From Anaerolineae bacterium (GTDB lineage: Bacteria; Chloroflexota; Anaerolineae; 4572-78; J111): a stretch of 45,591 nt of DNA. Shown here one piece after another: positions 1-10,375 of this stretch. Below the pieces are notes generated by a model. The model did no database searches. It had not been told where the DNA came from and worked only from the letters and a program-made list of their open reading frames with translations. The stretch covers positions 1-45,591 of the forward strand of contig JAHDWA010000070.1 in NCBI GenBank assembly GCA_023382535.1. The letters are read 5' to 3'. Position numbers and translations under genes: made by a program. Within the stretch, counting starts at the first letter, position 1; each line of letters starts with the position of its first letter.

Positions 1-144
1 CTGGTTTCCCTGCTGGTGGTGAATATTTTCTTTGGCCTGGAAATATTTGTCGGCTTTATTCAGGCCTTTGTCTTTTTCATTCTGTCCCTGGTCTTTTTCT
101 CGATGGCGACTCATTCGCATGGTGAGGAGCACAGCGAGCATTAA
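1..144 (+). CDS. atpB: F0F1 ATP synthase subunit a, C-terminal end (partial)
   Basis: The first 144 bases are open in frame 1 and end in TAA; the gene begins outside the window. The 47 visible residues are a hydrophobic helix ([19 protein letters not shown]) followed by a second hydrophobic stretch and a short His/Glu-rich tail. This matches the last transmembrane helix of subunit a, the stator half of the proton channel that faces the c-ring. Identity rests on this helix and on its place directly before atpE, as in the standard operon order. The His/Glu tail is seen but its role is unknown. Confidence 0.85.
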   Translation: MVSLLVVNIFFGLEIFVGFIQAFVFFILSLVFFSMATHSHGEEHSEH

Positions 145-150
145 AAATTT

Positions 151-208
151 AGAAATAAGAAATTAGAAATAAGAACACTGAATGCCTTTTTCTTAATTCT
201 TAATTCTT
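151..208. repeat. imperfect AT-rich inverted repeat between atpB and atpE
   Basis: The 119-base gap before atpE holds purine words of the AGAAATAAG type (about 151-175) followed by their approximate complement, TTCTTAATTC words (about 190-208). The transcript could fold into a long AU-rich hairpin. A pyrimidine tract follows and then the atpE ribosome binding site AGGAGG (244-249). It is one of several inverted repeats in the larger gaps of this operon. Confidence 0.5.
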
Positions 209-257
209 TTTTCTTCCTTCTTTTTTCTTACCTTATTACGCCAAGGAGGCAAATTAA

Positions 258-494
<237 letters not shown>

Positions 495-552
495 GCCGTG
501 TTGGACCTACAAACACTTATATTCGACTCAGTCAGAAGGGAGGTATAAACGC

Positions 553-1047
553 GTGGAAGCATTAGGAATTTCCCCCTTTGGGATTATTGCCTATATTGTT
601 AACTTTATCATCCTCGTTGTGCTGTTGCAGATGTTTCTGTATAAGCCTGTCACCCAAATGTTAGCGCAGCGCCAACAGCGTATTGCTGATGGGCTGTCGG
701 CGGCTGATAGGGCTGCCCGCGAGGCCGCATTGCAACGAGCAGAATTTGAGAAGGAACTGGCTAAAGCTCGCGAAGCGTCTCAGGCCGAAGCTCGTAAAGC
801 TGCGGAAGCGACTGAAAAAATGCGCCAGGATATTATTGCTGCAGCGCAGAAGGAAGCTGAGGAAATCAGAGCGCGAGCCAGAGCCGAAGCTGAACAGGAA
901 AAGCAGCAAGTGGCGGCTGACCTGCAAAAAGAAGCCGCAGCTTTAGCTATGCAGATTACCCGGAAAGTGGTTGGCGGAGCTATTGACGAAAATGCGCAGC
1001 GCACCCTGGTTAATCAGTTCCTGACTACTTTAGGAGATGGCAAGTGA
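553..1047 (+). CDS. atpF: F0F1 ATP synthase subunit b
   Basis: A 164-residue peripheral-stalk subunit that links F0 to F1. One N-terminal transmembrane helix (about residues 8-28) is followed by a long charged coiled coil rich in Ala, Glu, Lys and Arg, typical of subunit b. The GTG start at 553 is chosen because AGGGAGG lies nine bases upstream (536-543). An in-frame ATG at 484 would overlap atpE and add 23 atypical residues. The stop overlaps the GTG start of atpH by four bases, so the two are probably translationally coupled. Confidence 0.95.
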   Translation: MEALGISPFGIIAYIVNFIILVVLLQMFLYKPVTQMLAQRQQRIADGLSAADRAAREAALQRAEFEKELAKAREASQAEARKAAEATEKMRQDIIAAAQKEAEEIRARARAEAEQEKQQVAADLQKEAAALAMQITRKVVGGAIDENAQRTLVNQFLTTLGDGK

Positions 1048-1571
1048 AAGCACAAGAGCTTTCGCACAAATATGCGACGGCTGTCTTTGGTCTGGCCCTC
1101 GAGTCATGGCTGGCTCCCCTGAATGCTGTGCAGGCTGAGCTGGCTAATAACCCAACTCTGGTGGCAGGGCTGCAGGACAAAGATCGCCCATTCAGCGAGC
1201 GGCAGAATGCGTTGGACCGAATCATTCCCGCCGACGGCAGCCAACAGGTGCGTAACTTTTTATATACCTTGTTGAAAGATGGCGATATTGGCCTGCTGGG
1301 CGAAGTTATGGTTGAATTGGAGCGCATGATCCGGGGCGGTCCGCGCGTCCAGGTAGCTCGGGTGACCACCGCCCTGCCGCTCTCCGAGCAAGAGAAAGAG
1401 GCATTCCGCCAAAAATTAGCTGCTCAGTATGGTGAGAGCCTGGCCTTCGATTTTGGGGTTGACCCGGCTCTTCTCGGCGGGGCCGTTGTCCAGGTGGGTG
1501 ACAAGGTGATGGACGGCAGTGTAGCAACCCGGCTCGCCGCTATGAGCAACGCATTAGGGGTAAAAAGTTAA
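1044..1571 (+). CDS. atpH: F0F1 ATP synthase subunit delta
   Basis: A 175-residue subunit that joins the F1 head to the b-subunit stalk. The N-terminus (LSHKYATAVFGLALE) is the usual delta/OSCP opening, followed by a helical bundle. The C-terminal part contains the conserved GGAVVQVGDKVMDGSV stretch seen in bacterial delta subunits. GTG start overlaps the atpF stop (GTGA). The stop codon lies inside a perfect 12-bp inverted repeat. Confidence 0.95.
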   Translation: MKAQELSHKYATAVFGLALESWLAPLNAVQAELANNPTLVAGLQDKDRPFSERQNALDRIIPADGSQQVRNFLYTLLKDGDIGLLGEVMVELERMIRGGPRVQVARVTTALPLSEQEKEAFRQKLAAQYGESLAFDFGVDPALLGGAVVQVGDKVMDGSVATRLAAMSNALGVKS

Positions 1572-1594
1572 ACGTTGAATGCTCAACGTTTAAC
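1567..1594. repeat. perfect 12-bp inverted repeat between atpH and atpA
   Basis: GTTAAACGTTGA (1567-1578) and its exact complement (1583-1594) are separated by a four-base loop. The repeat covers the atpH stop codon and ends 12 bases before the atpA ribosome binding site. No T-run follows, so it is not a standard terminator. It could stabilise mRNA ends or affect atpA initiation (inference). Similar words occur inside the double-kinase gene at 31549-31572. Confidence 0.85.
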
Positions 1595-1615
1595 TTTCAA
1601 CGGATTGGAGGTTAG

Positions 1616-3139
1616 ATGGTTCTGAAATTAGACGATATTACGGCCCAAATTCGCCAACAGATTGAAGCGTTTGAGGCGCCCGTTGAAATTGCCGATGTTG
1701 GTGCAGTCATCAGTGTTGGTGATGGGATTGCCCGGATTAGCGGCCTGACCAACGTCATGGCGACCGAACTGCTCGAGTTTCCCGGTGGTGTTCTGGGAAT
1801 GGCCTTGAATCTTGAAGAAAACCAGGTCGGCGCGGTCATTTTAGGCGATTATGAGCATATCGAAGAGGGCGATACCGTCAAAAGCACGGGACGCATCGCC
1901 TCGGTGCCGGTCGGTGAGGCGCTGATTGGCCGGGTGGTTAACGCAGTGGGCGAACCGATAGACGGCAAAGGCCCGATCCAGAATGACGGTTATTATCCGG
2001 TTGAAAAGATTGCTCCCGGCGTGATCGAGCGGGCCAATGTGAACACCCCGGTCCAAACCGGTATCGTGGCTATTGACTCGATGATCCCGATTGGGCGCGG
2101 CCAGCGCGAGCTAATTATTGGCGACCGCCAGACCGGGAAGACGGCGATCGCCCTGGATACGATTATCAACCAAAAGGGCAAGGACCTGATCTGTATTTAT
2201 GTGGCGATTGGGCAGCGGCAGGGTCAGGTAGCCCAGGTGGTTGGAATCTTGGAACGGTATGGCGCAATGGATCATACCATCGTAGTGGTGGCCGGCGCGT
2301 CAGACCCGGCCCCGATGCAGTACATCGCGCCCTATGCTGGCTGCGCTATGGGCGAGTACTTTATGGACAAGGGTAAAGAGGCGTTGATCATCTATGATGA
2401 TCTCAGCAAGCACGCCTGGGCCTATCGCCAGATTTCGCTGTTGCTGCGCCGCCCGCCCGGACGCGAAGCCTATCCCGGTGACCTGTTCTATCTGCACTCC
2501 CGCCTGCTGGAACGCGCCGCCAAGCTGTCGCAGGAAAACGGCGGCGGCTCATTGACGGCCCTGCCGATCATCGAAACCCTGGCCGGAGATGTCAGCGCCT
2601 ACGTGCCGACCAACGTTATTTCGATTACCGATGGCCAGATTTTCCTGGAAAGCGACTTGTTCTATGCCGGTCAGCGCCCGGCGCTCAACGTGGGTATTTC
2701 TGTATCGCGCGTGGGTGGCGATGCTCAAACCAAAGCGATGAAGCAGGTGGCGGGTCAATTACGCCTGGAGCTGGCTCAATTTAGAGCCTTGGCTGCTTTT
2801 GCGCAGTTTGGCTCCGAGTTGGATGCGGCCACTCGTGACCAGCTTGAACGTGGGTTGCGCCTGACCGAGTTGTTGAAGCAGCCGCAGTATCAGCCTCAGC
2901 CGCTGGCAGATCAGGTTATATCCATTTATGCTTTGACCCGAGGTTTTGCCCGTGCGGTGCCGGTCAATGAGATTCGTGAATACGTGAACAATCTGCTTCA
3001 ATTCATGCACTCGAATTACCCGGCAGTCGGCCAAGCCATTGCCAATGAGAAAGCGATCTCCGAGCAAACGGATACAGCTATATGGACTGCTATAGCCGAG
3101 TACAATCGTTCTCGGGGCCTGGAAGTTCCCAAAAAATAA
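1616..3139 (+). CDS. atpA: F0F1 ATP synthase subunit alpha
   Basis: A 507-residue non-catalytic nucleotide-binding subunit of the F1 hexamer. Seen in order: N-terminal beta-barrel (residues 25-95), P-loop GDRQTGKT (169-176), the catalytic-interface segment [11 protein letters not shown] with its arginine finger, and the helical C-terminal domain. Length is normal for bacterial alpha subunits. The ATG has GGAGG four bases upstream (1607-1611), slightly close. It is followed by a 93-base gap with nested inverted repeats. Confidence 0.98.
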   Translation: MVLKLDDITAQIRQQIEAFEAPVEIADVGAVISVGDGIARISGLTNVMATELLEFPGGVLGMALNLEENQVGAVILGDYEHIEEGDTVKSTGRIASVPVGEALIGRVVNAVGEPIDGKGPIQNDGYYPVEKIAPGVIERANVNTPVQTGIVAIDSMIPIGRGQRELIIGDRQTGKTAIALDTIINQKGKDLICIYVAIGQRQGQVAQVVGILERYGAMDHTIVVVAGASDPAPMQYIAPYAGCAMGEYFMDKGKEALIIYDDLSKHAWAYRQISLLLRRPPGREAYPGDLFYLHSRLLERAAKLSQENGGGSLTALPIIETLAGDVSAYVPTNVISITDGQIFLESDLFYAGQRPALNVGISVSRVGGDAQTKAMKQVAGQLRLELAQFRALAAFAQFGSELDAATRDQLERGLRLTELLKQPQYQPQPLADQVISIYALTRGFARAVPVNEIREYVNNLLQFMHSNYPAVGQAIANEKAISEQTDTAIWTAIAEYNRSRGLEVPKK

Positions 3140-3211
3140 TTGTGAATGATGAATAATGAATTGTGAATAATTTGTTGATAATTAACGATTGACAATTCAC
3201 AATTCACAATT
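3138..3211. repeat. nested AT-rich inverted repeats between atpA and atpG
   Basis: TTGTGAAT-type words at 3138-3147 and 3158-3168 are complementary to tandem ATTCACAATT words at 3195-3211. The pairings 3158-3168 with 3195-3205 (11 bp) and 3138-3147 with 3202-3211 (10 bp) share bases, so alternative hairpins are possible. The TTGTGAA/TTCACAA words resemble Rex half-sites, but the spacing does not fit a Rex operator. Confidence 0.75.
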
Positions 3212-3232
3212 TTCTCCTAGTAGGGTTAACCT

Positions 3233-4144
3233 GTGGCTTCTCTGCGAGAAATCAGACAACGGATTAGAAGCGTTAAAAACATCTCCCAGATTACGCGGGC
3301 GATGCAAATGGTGGCGGCCTCAAAGATGCGCCGGGCGCAGGAGCAAGCCCTGGCCTCGCGGCCTTATGCGGCCAAAACTTGGGAGATTTTGACCCACCTG
3401 GCGGCGCAAAGAGGAAACGTCGAGCAATTGCATCCCCTGTTGGCAAATCGGGACCAAGTGAAGAATGTCGCCATTATTTTGATTACATCCGATAAAGGGC
3501 TGGCCGGGGCGTACAACGGCAACATTATTCGCTCAACGATCCGCTTTATGCGCAGCAATCAGCACGAAAATGCCAGCCTGGTGACGGTTGGACGCAAAGG
3601 GCGTGATTTTATGGTGCGGTTTGGGCGAAAAGTTATTGCTGAGTTTACCGACTTGCCGTCTCGACCCACTTCCCTTGATATCAGCCCCATTACCCGGATT
3701 GCAGTGGATGGTTTTCTGGAGGGTGAGTTTGACGAGGTTTACCTGGCTTCCACCGACTTCATTAATACCCTGACCCAGGAACCCACGATTCGCTTGCTGC
3801 TCCCCATTCGGCCTGGAGCTGTCGAAAGTCAGGTGCTCAGCCAGTATCTGGGGCAGGAAGCGACTATGTCTACCGCTGAGTATTTGTACGAGCCGGACCC
3901 GAACACATTGCTGGACACTATTTTGCCCCGTTTTACCGAGCTGCAGATTTACCAGGCTTTTTTGGAGGCGCGTGCCAGCGAAGAGTCGGCCCGGATGGTA
4001 GCTATGCGGAATGCGACCGAGAACGCCAACGAGCTGATTGGCGACCTGACCCTGATTTACAACAAAGCGCGTCAGGATGCGATTACCAAAGAAATGTTAG
4101 ATATTGCCGGTGGGGCCGAAGCCCTGGCCCAGGCACAGATGTAG
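3233..4144 (+). CDS. atpG: F0F1 ATP synthase subunit gamma
   Basis: A 303-residue central-shaft subunit that rotates within the alpha3beta3 head. The N-terminal helix (SLREIRQRIRSVKNISQIT, then AMQMVAASKMRR) and the C-terminal helix (about residues 255-300, with ATENANELI) form the coiled-coil shaft. The Rossmann-like middle includes a SDKGLAGAYN segment. It starts with GTG at 3233, with only a weak ribosome binding site (TAGGG). It is a few residues longer than the usual 285-295. Confidence 0.97.
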   Translation: MASLREIRQRIRSVKNISQITRAMQMVAASKMRRAQEQALASRPYAAKTWEILTHLAAQRGNVEQLHPLLANRDQVKNVAIILITSDKGLAGAYNGNIIRSTIRFMRSNQHENASLVTVGRKGRDFMVRFGRKVIAEFTDLPSRPTSLDISPITRIAVDGFLEGEFDEVYLASTDFINTLTQEPTIRLLLPIRPGAVESQVLSQYLGQEATMSTAEYLYEPDPNTLLDTILPRFTELQIYQAFLEARASEESARMVAMRNATENANELIGDLTLIYNKARQDAITKEMLDIAGGAEALAQAQM

Positions 4145-4168
4145 TGCGGAGATAGATAGGAGGATTGA

Positions 4169-5569
<1,401 letters not shown>

Positions 5570-5577
5570 CTTAAATT

Positions 5578-5610
5578 AGACCTGACAGGTCTTTAAGACC
5601 TGTCAGGTCT
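5578..5610. repeat. perfect 33-bp palindrome (16-bp arms, one-base centre)
   Basis: The left arm AGACCTGACAGGTCTT (5578-5593) and its exact complement (5595-5610) flank a single T. Each arm also contains the smaller near-palindrome GACCTG-ACAGGTC, so it is a palindrome of palindromes. It lies in the atpD-atpC gap just before the atpC ribosome binding site. The same architecture (about 15-bp arms, one-base centre) is found inside a kinase gene at 32877-32907, so this is likely a mobile or copied palindrome class rather than an atp-specific signal. Confidence 0.9.
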
Positions 5611-5621
5611 GGAGATATTTA

Positions 5622-6071
5622 ATGGCGACGCTGCATCTGGAAATTGTAACCATTGAGCGCAAAGTCTTCGATGACGAAGTCAATATGGTCGTTGCTCCCG
5701 GTTCCGAGGGTATGTTGGGTATTTTGCCCCGGCATGCCCCTCTGCTCACGGCCTTGAACTTTGGCGAGCTTCAGATTAAAAAAGAAGGTCAAGAGGACCA
5801 GTTCTTTGCCATCGGCGGCGGTTTTATGGAAGTCCAGCCCAATCATGTGGTGGTGCTGGCCGACTCCGCCGAGCATGCCGCAGAGATTGACGTAGAGCGC
5901 GCCGAAGCCGCCCGGCGGCGGGCCGAAGAATCCTTGACCAGAGCACCGGAAGAGCTGGAACTGGAACAGGCCGAAGCGGCGCTGCGCCGGTCGGTGATTC
6001 GCCTGAAGGTGGCCGAGCGCCGTCGCGGGTCTCGCCCCCGGACGCGCGGTGGGGATGGGTTCTCTTCCTAA
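5622..6071 (+). CDS. atpC: F0F1 ATP synthase subunit epsilon
   Basis: A 149-residue subunit that caps the rotor and tunes ATP hydrolysis. The N-terminal beta-sandwich has the family motifs VVAPGSEGMLGILPRHAPLL and IGGGFMEV. The C-terminal helical hairpin (about 88-135) is Ala/Glu/Arg-rich and ends in a basic Arg-Gly-Ser tail, slightly longer than usual. CTGGAGA lies upstream of the ATG and immediately after the palindrome. It is the last gene of the operon and is followed by a probable terminator. Confidence 0.95.
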   Translation: MATLHLEIVTIERKVFDDEVNMVVAPGSEGMLGILPRHAPLLTALNFGELQIKKEGQEDQFFAIGGGFMEVQPNHVVVLADSAEHAAEIDVERAEAARRRAEESLTRAPEELELEQAEAALRRSVIRLKVAERRRGSRPRTRGGDGFSS

Positions 6072-6105
6072 TTACTCTTTCGGCTAAATTTTATGCGCCA
6101 GCCAG

Positions 6106-6140
6106 GCCAGGAGTTGCTTTTAGTGACTTCTGGCTTTTTT
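6106..6140 (+). terminator. probable rho-independent terminator of the atp operon
   Basis: GCCAGGAG (6106-6113) pairs with CTTCTGGC (6127-6134), eight pairs including one G-U, and six T bases follow. The loop is long (13 bases), which weakens the hairpin. Its position 35 bases after the atpC stop supports the call. Confidence 0.6.
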
Positions 6141-6155
6141 GTGAGAATCAAGGAT

Positions 6156-6195
6156 GAGGCGTGTCAAAGTACACTTTAGACACTCCTCAAGCCTC
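6156..6195. promoter_or_regulatory. inverted repeat upstream of mreB
   Basis: GTGTCAAAG and CTTTAGACAC (6161-6183) form a bulged inverted repeat, enclosed by GAGGC (6156-6160) and GCCTC (6191-6195). It may be an operator or a leader hairpin for mreB, which starts about 90 bases on. No clear -35/-10 pair was identified beside it. Confidence 0.35.
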
Positions 6196-6286
6196 TCCAA
6201 GTGTGTCAGACCTGAAAGAGTTGCTCAATCTCTAATTTACATTACAATTAACTGATTGCTCACCCGGAAGGTTATCAAAATAGTAT

Positions 6287-7300
6287 ATGTTCGAAAAGAG
6301 AATCGGTGTAGACCTAGGCACTTTTAGTATCCTGATTTATATGAAAGGGCGCGGCATCGTCTTGCAAGAGCCTTCGATTGTGGCTATCTCCCAAAAAGAT
6401 GACCGGATTGTAGCCATTGGCGAAGAAGCACGGGCCATGTTAGGCCGGGTGCCGGAAGCCATCGAAATTACCCGTCCCCTGCGCAACGGCGTCATTGCCG
6501 ATTACTACGTGACCGAAAAAATGCTCGATTTTTACATTGAGCGCCTGGTTGGCCGTTTCCGCCTCTTTCCCCCCGAAGTGATGATTAGCACCCCTGTAGG
6601 GATCACCAGCGTCGAGCGGCGAGCGGTCGAGGACGCTGCCCGCAAAGCCGCCCGGCGGCAGGCATACACGATTCCTGAACCGCTGGCGGCAGCAATCGGG
6701 GCCGGTATGCCGATTGACACTCCCACGGGCAATATGGTGGTTGATATTGGCGGCGGTACCAGCGAAGCAGCCGTGATCGCCATGAACGGCATTGTCACCA
6801 GTAATTCGATTCGGGTGGCTGGGATGAAATTGGACGAGGCCATTGTTAACTACATCCGCCGCAAGTACAACCTGATCATAGGCGAGCAGACGGCTGAAGA
6901 AATCAAAATCAACATCGGCAGCGCGACCCCGTTGGAAGAAGCGTTGGAGATGGAAGTTAAAGGGCGGGATCAGGTGGCCGGTTTGCCTCGTACGATTAGA
7001 ATCACCTCAGACGAAGTGACCGAAGCAGTCAGTGAGCCGCTGGCAGCGATTAGTGGGGTGGTTAAAAGTGTATTGGAAAAAACCCCGCCTGAACTCGCTT
7101 CTGATATCATTGATCGGGGTGTCATTATGACCGGCGGCACGGCGTTGTTGCGGAACCTGGATCTTATGCTTACCCGGCAGATCGGTGTACCCTGTTATGT
7201 GGCCGACAATCCGATAGCATGTGTGGCGTTAGGAGCTGGTTACGGTCTAGAAATCCGCGAGGCGTTGGAGCGGGCCGCCTCGCCTTTTTATGCTTATTAA
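6287..7300 (+). CDS. mreB: MreB-like bacterial actin
   Basis: A 337-residue actin-family ATPase that polymerises under the membrane and guides wall or cell-shape machinery. The phosphate-1 loop is [12 protein letters not shown] (residues 7-18), where most MreBs have DLGTANT; the phosphate-2 loop is DIGGGTSE (153-160); the EPLAAAIG segment (131-138) carries the catalytic glutamate. Length is normal. No mreC, mreD or rodA follows; the next gene is convergent rex. It could be an Mbl-type paralogue with a diverged first loop. The start is ATG at 6287 with a weak ribosome binding site. Confidence 0.93.
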   Translation: MFEKRIGVDLGTFSILIYMKGRGIVLQEPSIVAISQKDDRIVAIGEEARAMLGRVPEAIEITRPLRNGVIADYYVTEKMLDFYIERLVGRFRLFPPEVMISTPVGITSVERRAVEDAARKAARRQAYTIPEPLAAAIGAGMPIDTPTGNMVVDIGGGTSEAAVIAMNGIVTSNSIRVAGMKLDEAIVNYIRRKYNLIIGEQTAEEIKINIGSATPLEEALEMEVKGRDQVAGLPRTIRITSDEVTEAVSEPLAAISGVVKSVLEKTPPELASDIIDRGVIMTGGTALLRNLDLMLTRQIGVPCYVADNPIACVALGAGYGLEIREALERAASPFYAY

Positions 7301-7330
7301 AAAAGACCGCGCGAGGAGCGCGGTCTTTTT
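7300..7330. terminator. bidirectional terminator between mreB and rex
   Basis: A perfect 13-bp stem, AAAAAGACCGCGC (7300-7312) with its complement (7318-7330), has a five-base loop and flanking A/T runs, so it works in both directions. It separates the convergent mreB and rex genes. Confidence 0.95.
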
Positions 7331-7333
7331 TAG

Positions 7334-7951
7334 TCAGTCCAGGTAGTAGGTCATCCGCTGCAGGTGTACGACCGGATCTATGTATTGAACCTGCACCTTT
7401 TCCGGTACAGTCAGGGTAATCGGGGCATAATTAAGAATAGCTTTAATGCCAGCTCCGACTAATAGGTCACACACAGACTGAGCGGCTGAGGCAGGTACGG
7501 CTACTATAGCCATTGTTATTTTTAATTGATTCATCACTTGCGCCAGCTTTTTTATATCATGGACCACTTTCCCATTTGTTTCTTTGCCAATTTTGGCCGG
7601 GTCACTGTCAAAAATCGCCTCAATGTGAAAGCCTTTGGCCGCAAAGCCACCATAATGGGCAATAGCCTGACCTAAATCGCCAAAACCCACCAGCGCTACC
7701 GCCCAATCGCGGTCAACATGTAAAATCTTGGCGATCTGCTCCCGCAGATAGTTGATTTCATAACCGGTGCCCTGCTTGCCAAACTCCCCAAAATGAGATA
7801 AGTCTTTGCGAATTTGGGCCGAACCAATCCCCAGTTTTTGTCCAAGTTCCTGGGATGAAGTGAACTCCTGACCGGCCTCGTGCAATAGATTGAGCGCTCG
7901 CAGGTAGATGGGCAATCGCCCGATGACAATATCAGGAACCTCAGCAGCCAT
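7334..7951 (-). CDS. rex: redox-sensing transcriptional repressor Rex
   Basis: A 205-residue NADH/NAD+-sensing repressor. The N-terminal winged helix includes the SAQIRKDLSHFGEFGKQGTGY signature (about residues 45-63); the Rossmann domain has GFGDLG (89-94); a C-terminal helix swaps between subunits. The ATG at 7951 is chosen because AAGGAAGG lies five bases upstream; a longer in-frame start at 8035 would add 28 residues unlike Rex. In other bacteria Rex represses respiratory and fermentative genes when NADH is high. No clear TTGTGAA-N4-TTCACAA operator was found upstream. The GT2 gene lies 163 bases upstream on the same strand. Confidence 0.95.
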   Translation of the reverse strand: MAAEVPDIVIGRLPIYLRALNLLHEAGQEFTSSQELGQKLGIGSAQIRKDLSHFGEFGKQGTGYEINYLREQIAKILHVDRDWAVALVGFGDLGQAIAHYGGFAAKGFHIEAIFDSDPAKIGKETNGKVVHDIKKLAQVMNQLKITMAIVAVPASAAQSVCDLLVGAGIKAILNYAPITLTVPEKVQVQYIDPVVHLQRMTYYLD

Positions 7952-8114
7952 ATAAGCCTTCCTTAACGAAAAAATATTATCTTGAAATTGACGTGAGAAT
8001 AGAAGAATCGAAGAAAGTGGACAAAATTTCAGCAAGTGAAACTTAGAACTATCTTACCATAAATCAGCTCAATGAGCAACAGCCGCGGCCAAAGTTTGAT
8101 TTAATCTGGATAAG

Positions 8115-8816
8115 TTACCCTCTTGTTTTGATGAGGCCATATTTCAAAATAACGTAAACGGCCCGCAAGCCATCTTTCCAATGGATTTTTTTACCCTCTT
8201 CGTAGGTGCGGCCGTGATAAGAAATGCCCACCTCATAGACCGAGTACTTCAACCGGGCTACTTTAGCCGTAAATTCCGGCTCAAAACCAAACCGCTCTTC
8301 TTCCAGCTTGATGTTTTCCAAAATGCTCCGCTTAAAAACCTTGTAACAGACTTCCATGTCCGTTAAATTAAGATCGGTGAACATGTTAGAAAGCAGTGTG
8401 AGTAATTTGTTGCCGATCGAATGCCAAAAGTAAAGAACGCGATGCGACTCCCCCCCGGCAAAGCGAGAGCCATAGACCACATCGGCCTTGCCTTCCAGGA
8501 TAGGTTTCAACAGTTTGGGATACTCGCCAGGATCATATTCGAGGTCGGCGTCTTGAATAATGATAATATCTCCGCTCGCGTGAGCAAAGCCGGTTTGCAG
8601 GGCTGCTCCTTTCCCTCTGTTAACTTCATGAAAAACGATTCTGATTTCAGGATAGCTGTCAAGAGTACATAGATATTCTCTGGTTCGATCGGTGGAACAA
8701 TCGTCAACGATTACCAGTTCTCGCTCCAGCGTTAATGGGACTTCCAAAACTTTTTGAACAATTGCTTCGATCGTGTGCATCTCATTGAAACAGGGAATAA
8801 CAATCGAGACTTTCAT
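8115..8816 (-). CDS. GT2 family glycosyltransferase (polyprenyl-phosphate sugar transferase-like)
   Basis: A 233-residue GT-A fold enzyme. It opens with VSIVIPCFNE, has VDDCSTDRT around residue 40 and the metal-binding D-A-D at 89-91 (QDADLEYDP). This is the pattern of dolichyl/polyprenyl-phosphate mannosyl- or glucosyltransferases, which load a lipid carrier at the inner membrane. No C-terminal membrane helices are visible. The ATG at 8816 is preferred over 8858 because GAGGAAAG lies just upstream. The donor and acceptor sugars cannot be told from sequence. Confidence 0.88.
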   Translation of the reverse strand: MKVSIVIPCFNEMHTIEAIVQKVLEVPLTLERELVIVDDCSTDRTREYLCTLDSYPEIRIVFHEVNRGKGAALQTGFAHASGDIIIIQDADLEYDPGEYPKLLKPILEGKADVVYGSRFAGGESHRVLYFWHSIGNKLLTLLSNMFTDLNLTDMEVCYKVFKRSILENIKLEEERFGFEPEFTAKVARLKYSVYEVGISYHGRTYEEGKKIHWKDGLRAVYVILKYGLIKTRG

Positions 8817-8872
8817 GACTTTCCTCAAAGTTTGGGGTACGAATTGAGCATGACTCATACGTTGTGACCCGC

Positions 8873-8901
8873 ATTATAACTCAGGCCAAAGAGGCCGCAA
8901 A
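8873..8901 (-). promoter_or_regulatory. probable promoter for the GT2 gene
   Basis: On the minus strand a perfect TATAAT (8878 to 8873) lies about 57 bases before the chosen GT2 start. The -35 region is weak (TTTGCG around 8896-8901, 17-base spacer). Confidence 0.5.
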
Positions 8902-8958
8902 TGGAGGTCAAGTTGAGCTGTCAGTAACCTCGACACACGCTCCGGCAGTTCGTCATAA

Positions 8959-8987
8959 TTGACCTTACGCCAACGCACAGTTAAAAT
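8959..8987 (+). promoter_or_regulatory. probable promoter for the SsnA-like gene
   Basis: TTGACC (8959-8964) and TAAAAT (8982-8987) are separated by exactly 17 bases, each one mismatch from the sigma-70 consensus. Transcription would begin about 30 bases before the ATG at 9024. Confidence 0.65.
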
Positions 8988-9023
8988 GGGACTTAATTCA
9001 TTGTAAAACAGGAGCATAAAAAG

Positions 9024-10361
9024 ATGTTAATCGTCAATGGAACCGTGCTCACCTTTGGCGCTGATAAGCGAGTCTTGCCCTCCGGGGCCGTTTACTATGA
9101 GGGTGATACTATTATTGAGGTTGGCCGCACCGCCGATTTACGGCAGAAGCACCCCCAGGCTGAAATCCTGGATGCCGCCGGAAAAATTGTGATGCCCGGG
9201 ATGACTTGTGCCCACACCCACTTTTACGGGGCTTTTGCCCGTGGTATGGCCATCCCCGGCCAGCCGCCTGAGAATTTTATGCAGATTTTGGAGCAGTTGT
9301 GGTGGAAAGTTGACCGCGCCCTGACCCTCGAAGATAGCAAATACAGCGCCCTGGTGGCCCTGGTAGATGCTATTCGTCACGGCACGACGACTCTGATTGA
9401 CCACCATGCCAGCCCAAACCATATTGACGGCTCCCTGGATGCTCTGGCCGAAGCGGCAACGGAGTCGGGACTGCGGGTCGGGCTGTGTTATGAAGTCACC
9501 GACCGTAACGGCCGGGAAGGGACTCTGGCCGGGATTGCCGAAAACGTCCGTTTCCTCAAACGGCTGCGGAACAACCCCAACCCCAAGTTAGGTGCGTCGT
9601 TTGGCCTCCACGCCGCCTTTACCGTCAGCGACGACACGCTCGACGCCTGTGTGGATGCAGCCAGGGGACTTAACACCGGGTTTCACATTCACGTGGCCGA
9701 GGACAAAGCCGACGAAGCCGACAGCCTCAAAAAGTATGGGGTGCGTGTCGCCGAGCGCCTGGAGAAAAAGGGCATTCTGGGACCAAAAACCCTGGTGGCC
9801 CACGCTATCCACGTGGATGCTTACGAGATGGATGCCTTCCGGGCGACCCAGACCAAAATTAGCCACCAGCCGCGCAGCAACATGAATAATGCCGTCGGGG
9901 TGGCGGAGGTAGAGAAATTGCTCAACCGGGGCATTACCGTCGGCCTGGGCAACGATGGCTTTAGCAATAACATGTTCACCGAAATTCACGTGGCTTATCT
10001 GCTGCACAAAGTCAGCCATGGCGATCCACGGGTAATGCCCGGCGACCGGCTGATGGAGATGGCTTTTAGTAACAATGCCACCATTGCCAGCCTGTTCTTC
10101 CCCAAGCCGGTCGGGATGCTGGCCCCCGGCGCTTTCGCTGATATTATCCTGCTCGATTACGTCCCCTATACCCCCTTGACTGATGGCAACTACCCCTGGC
10201 AGCTCATTTTTGGTATGGACGGCAGCCATGTCACTCATACTATCGCCGGGGGGCAAATGTTGATGAGGGATCGCCAGGTTCTCACTCTGGATGAGGTTGC
10301 CATTGCCGAAAAAGCGACCGAGTTGGCCAAGGAAGTTTGGCGGCGCGTAAATGACATGTAG
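9024..10361 (+). CDS. ssnA: amidohydrolase, SsnA-like putative aminohydrolase
   Basis: A 445-residue metal-dependent deaminase/hydrolase of the amidohydrolase superfamily. Probable metal ligands are HTH (H64, H66), HIH (H221, H223), H260/H263 and D311 in the GNDGFSNNMF stretch. The HTHFYGAFARGM and LIDHHASP segments are those I associate with SsnA rather than with guanine or cytosine deaminases. In enteric bacteria ssnA lies among selenium- and molybdenum-hydroxylase genes; none of those is next to it here. The substrate is unknown. AGGAG precedes the ATG and a good promoter lies at 8959-8987. The gene ends 14 bases before the CNNM pair and may be cotranscribed with it. Confidence 0.85.
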   Translation: MLIVNGTVLTFGADKRVLPSGAVYYEGDTIIEVGRTADLRQKHPQAEILDAAGKIVMPGMTCAHTHFYGAFARGMAIPGQPPENFMQILEQLWWKVDRALTLEDSKYSALVALVDAIRHGTTTLIDHHASPNHIDGSLDALAEAATESGLRVGLCYEVTDRNGREGTLAGIAENVRFLKRLRNNPNPKLGASFGLHAAFTVSDDTLDACVDAARGLNTGFHIHVAEDKADEADSLKKYGVRVAERLEKKGILGPKTLVAHAIHVDAYEMDAFRATQTKISHQPRSNMNNAVGVAEVEKLLNRGITVGLGNDGFSNNMFTEIHVAYLLHKVSHGDPRVMPGDRLMEMAFSNNATIASLFFPKPVGMLAPGAFADIILLDYVPYTPLTDGNYPWQLIFGMDGSHVTHTIAGGQMLMRDRQVLTLDEVAIAEKATELAKEVWRRVNDM

Positions 10362-10375
10362 AATTAACAGGTGAG

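Noticed and set aside
3140..3209. Four TTGTGAA/TTCACAA words between atpA and atpG that look like Rex half-sites, with rex in the same window.
   Set aside because: A Rex operator needs the two half-sites face to face with about four bases between. Here the spacings are 14 bases or more, or tandem, and the words fit the hairpin repeat better.
9588..10256. A 222-codon frame antisense to the amidohydrolase.
   Set aside because: Shadow frame with no recognisable features.
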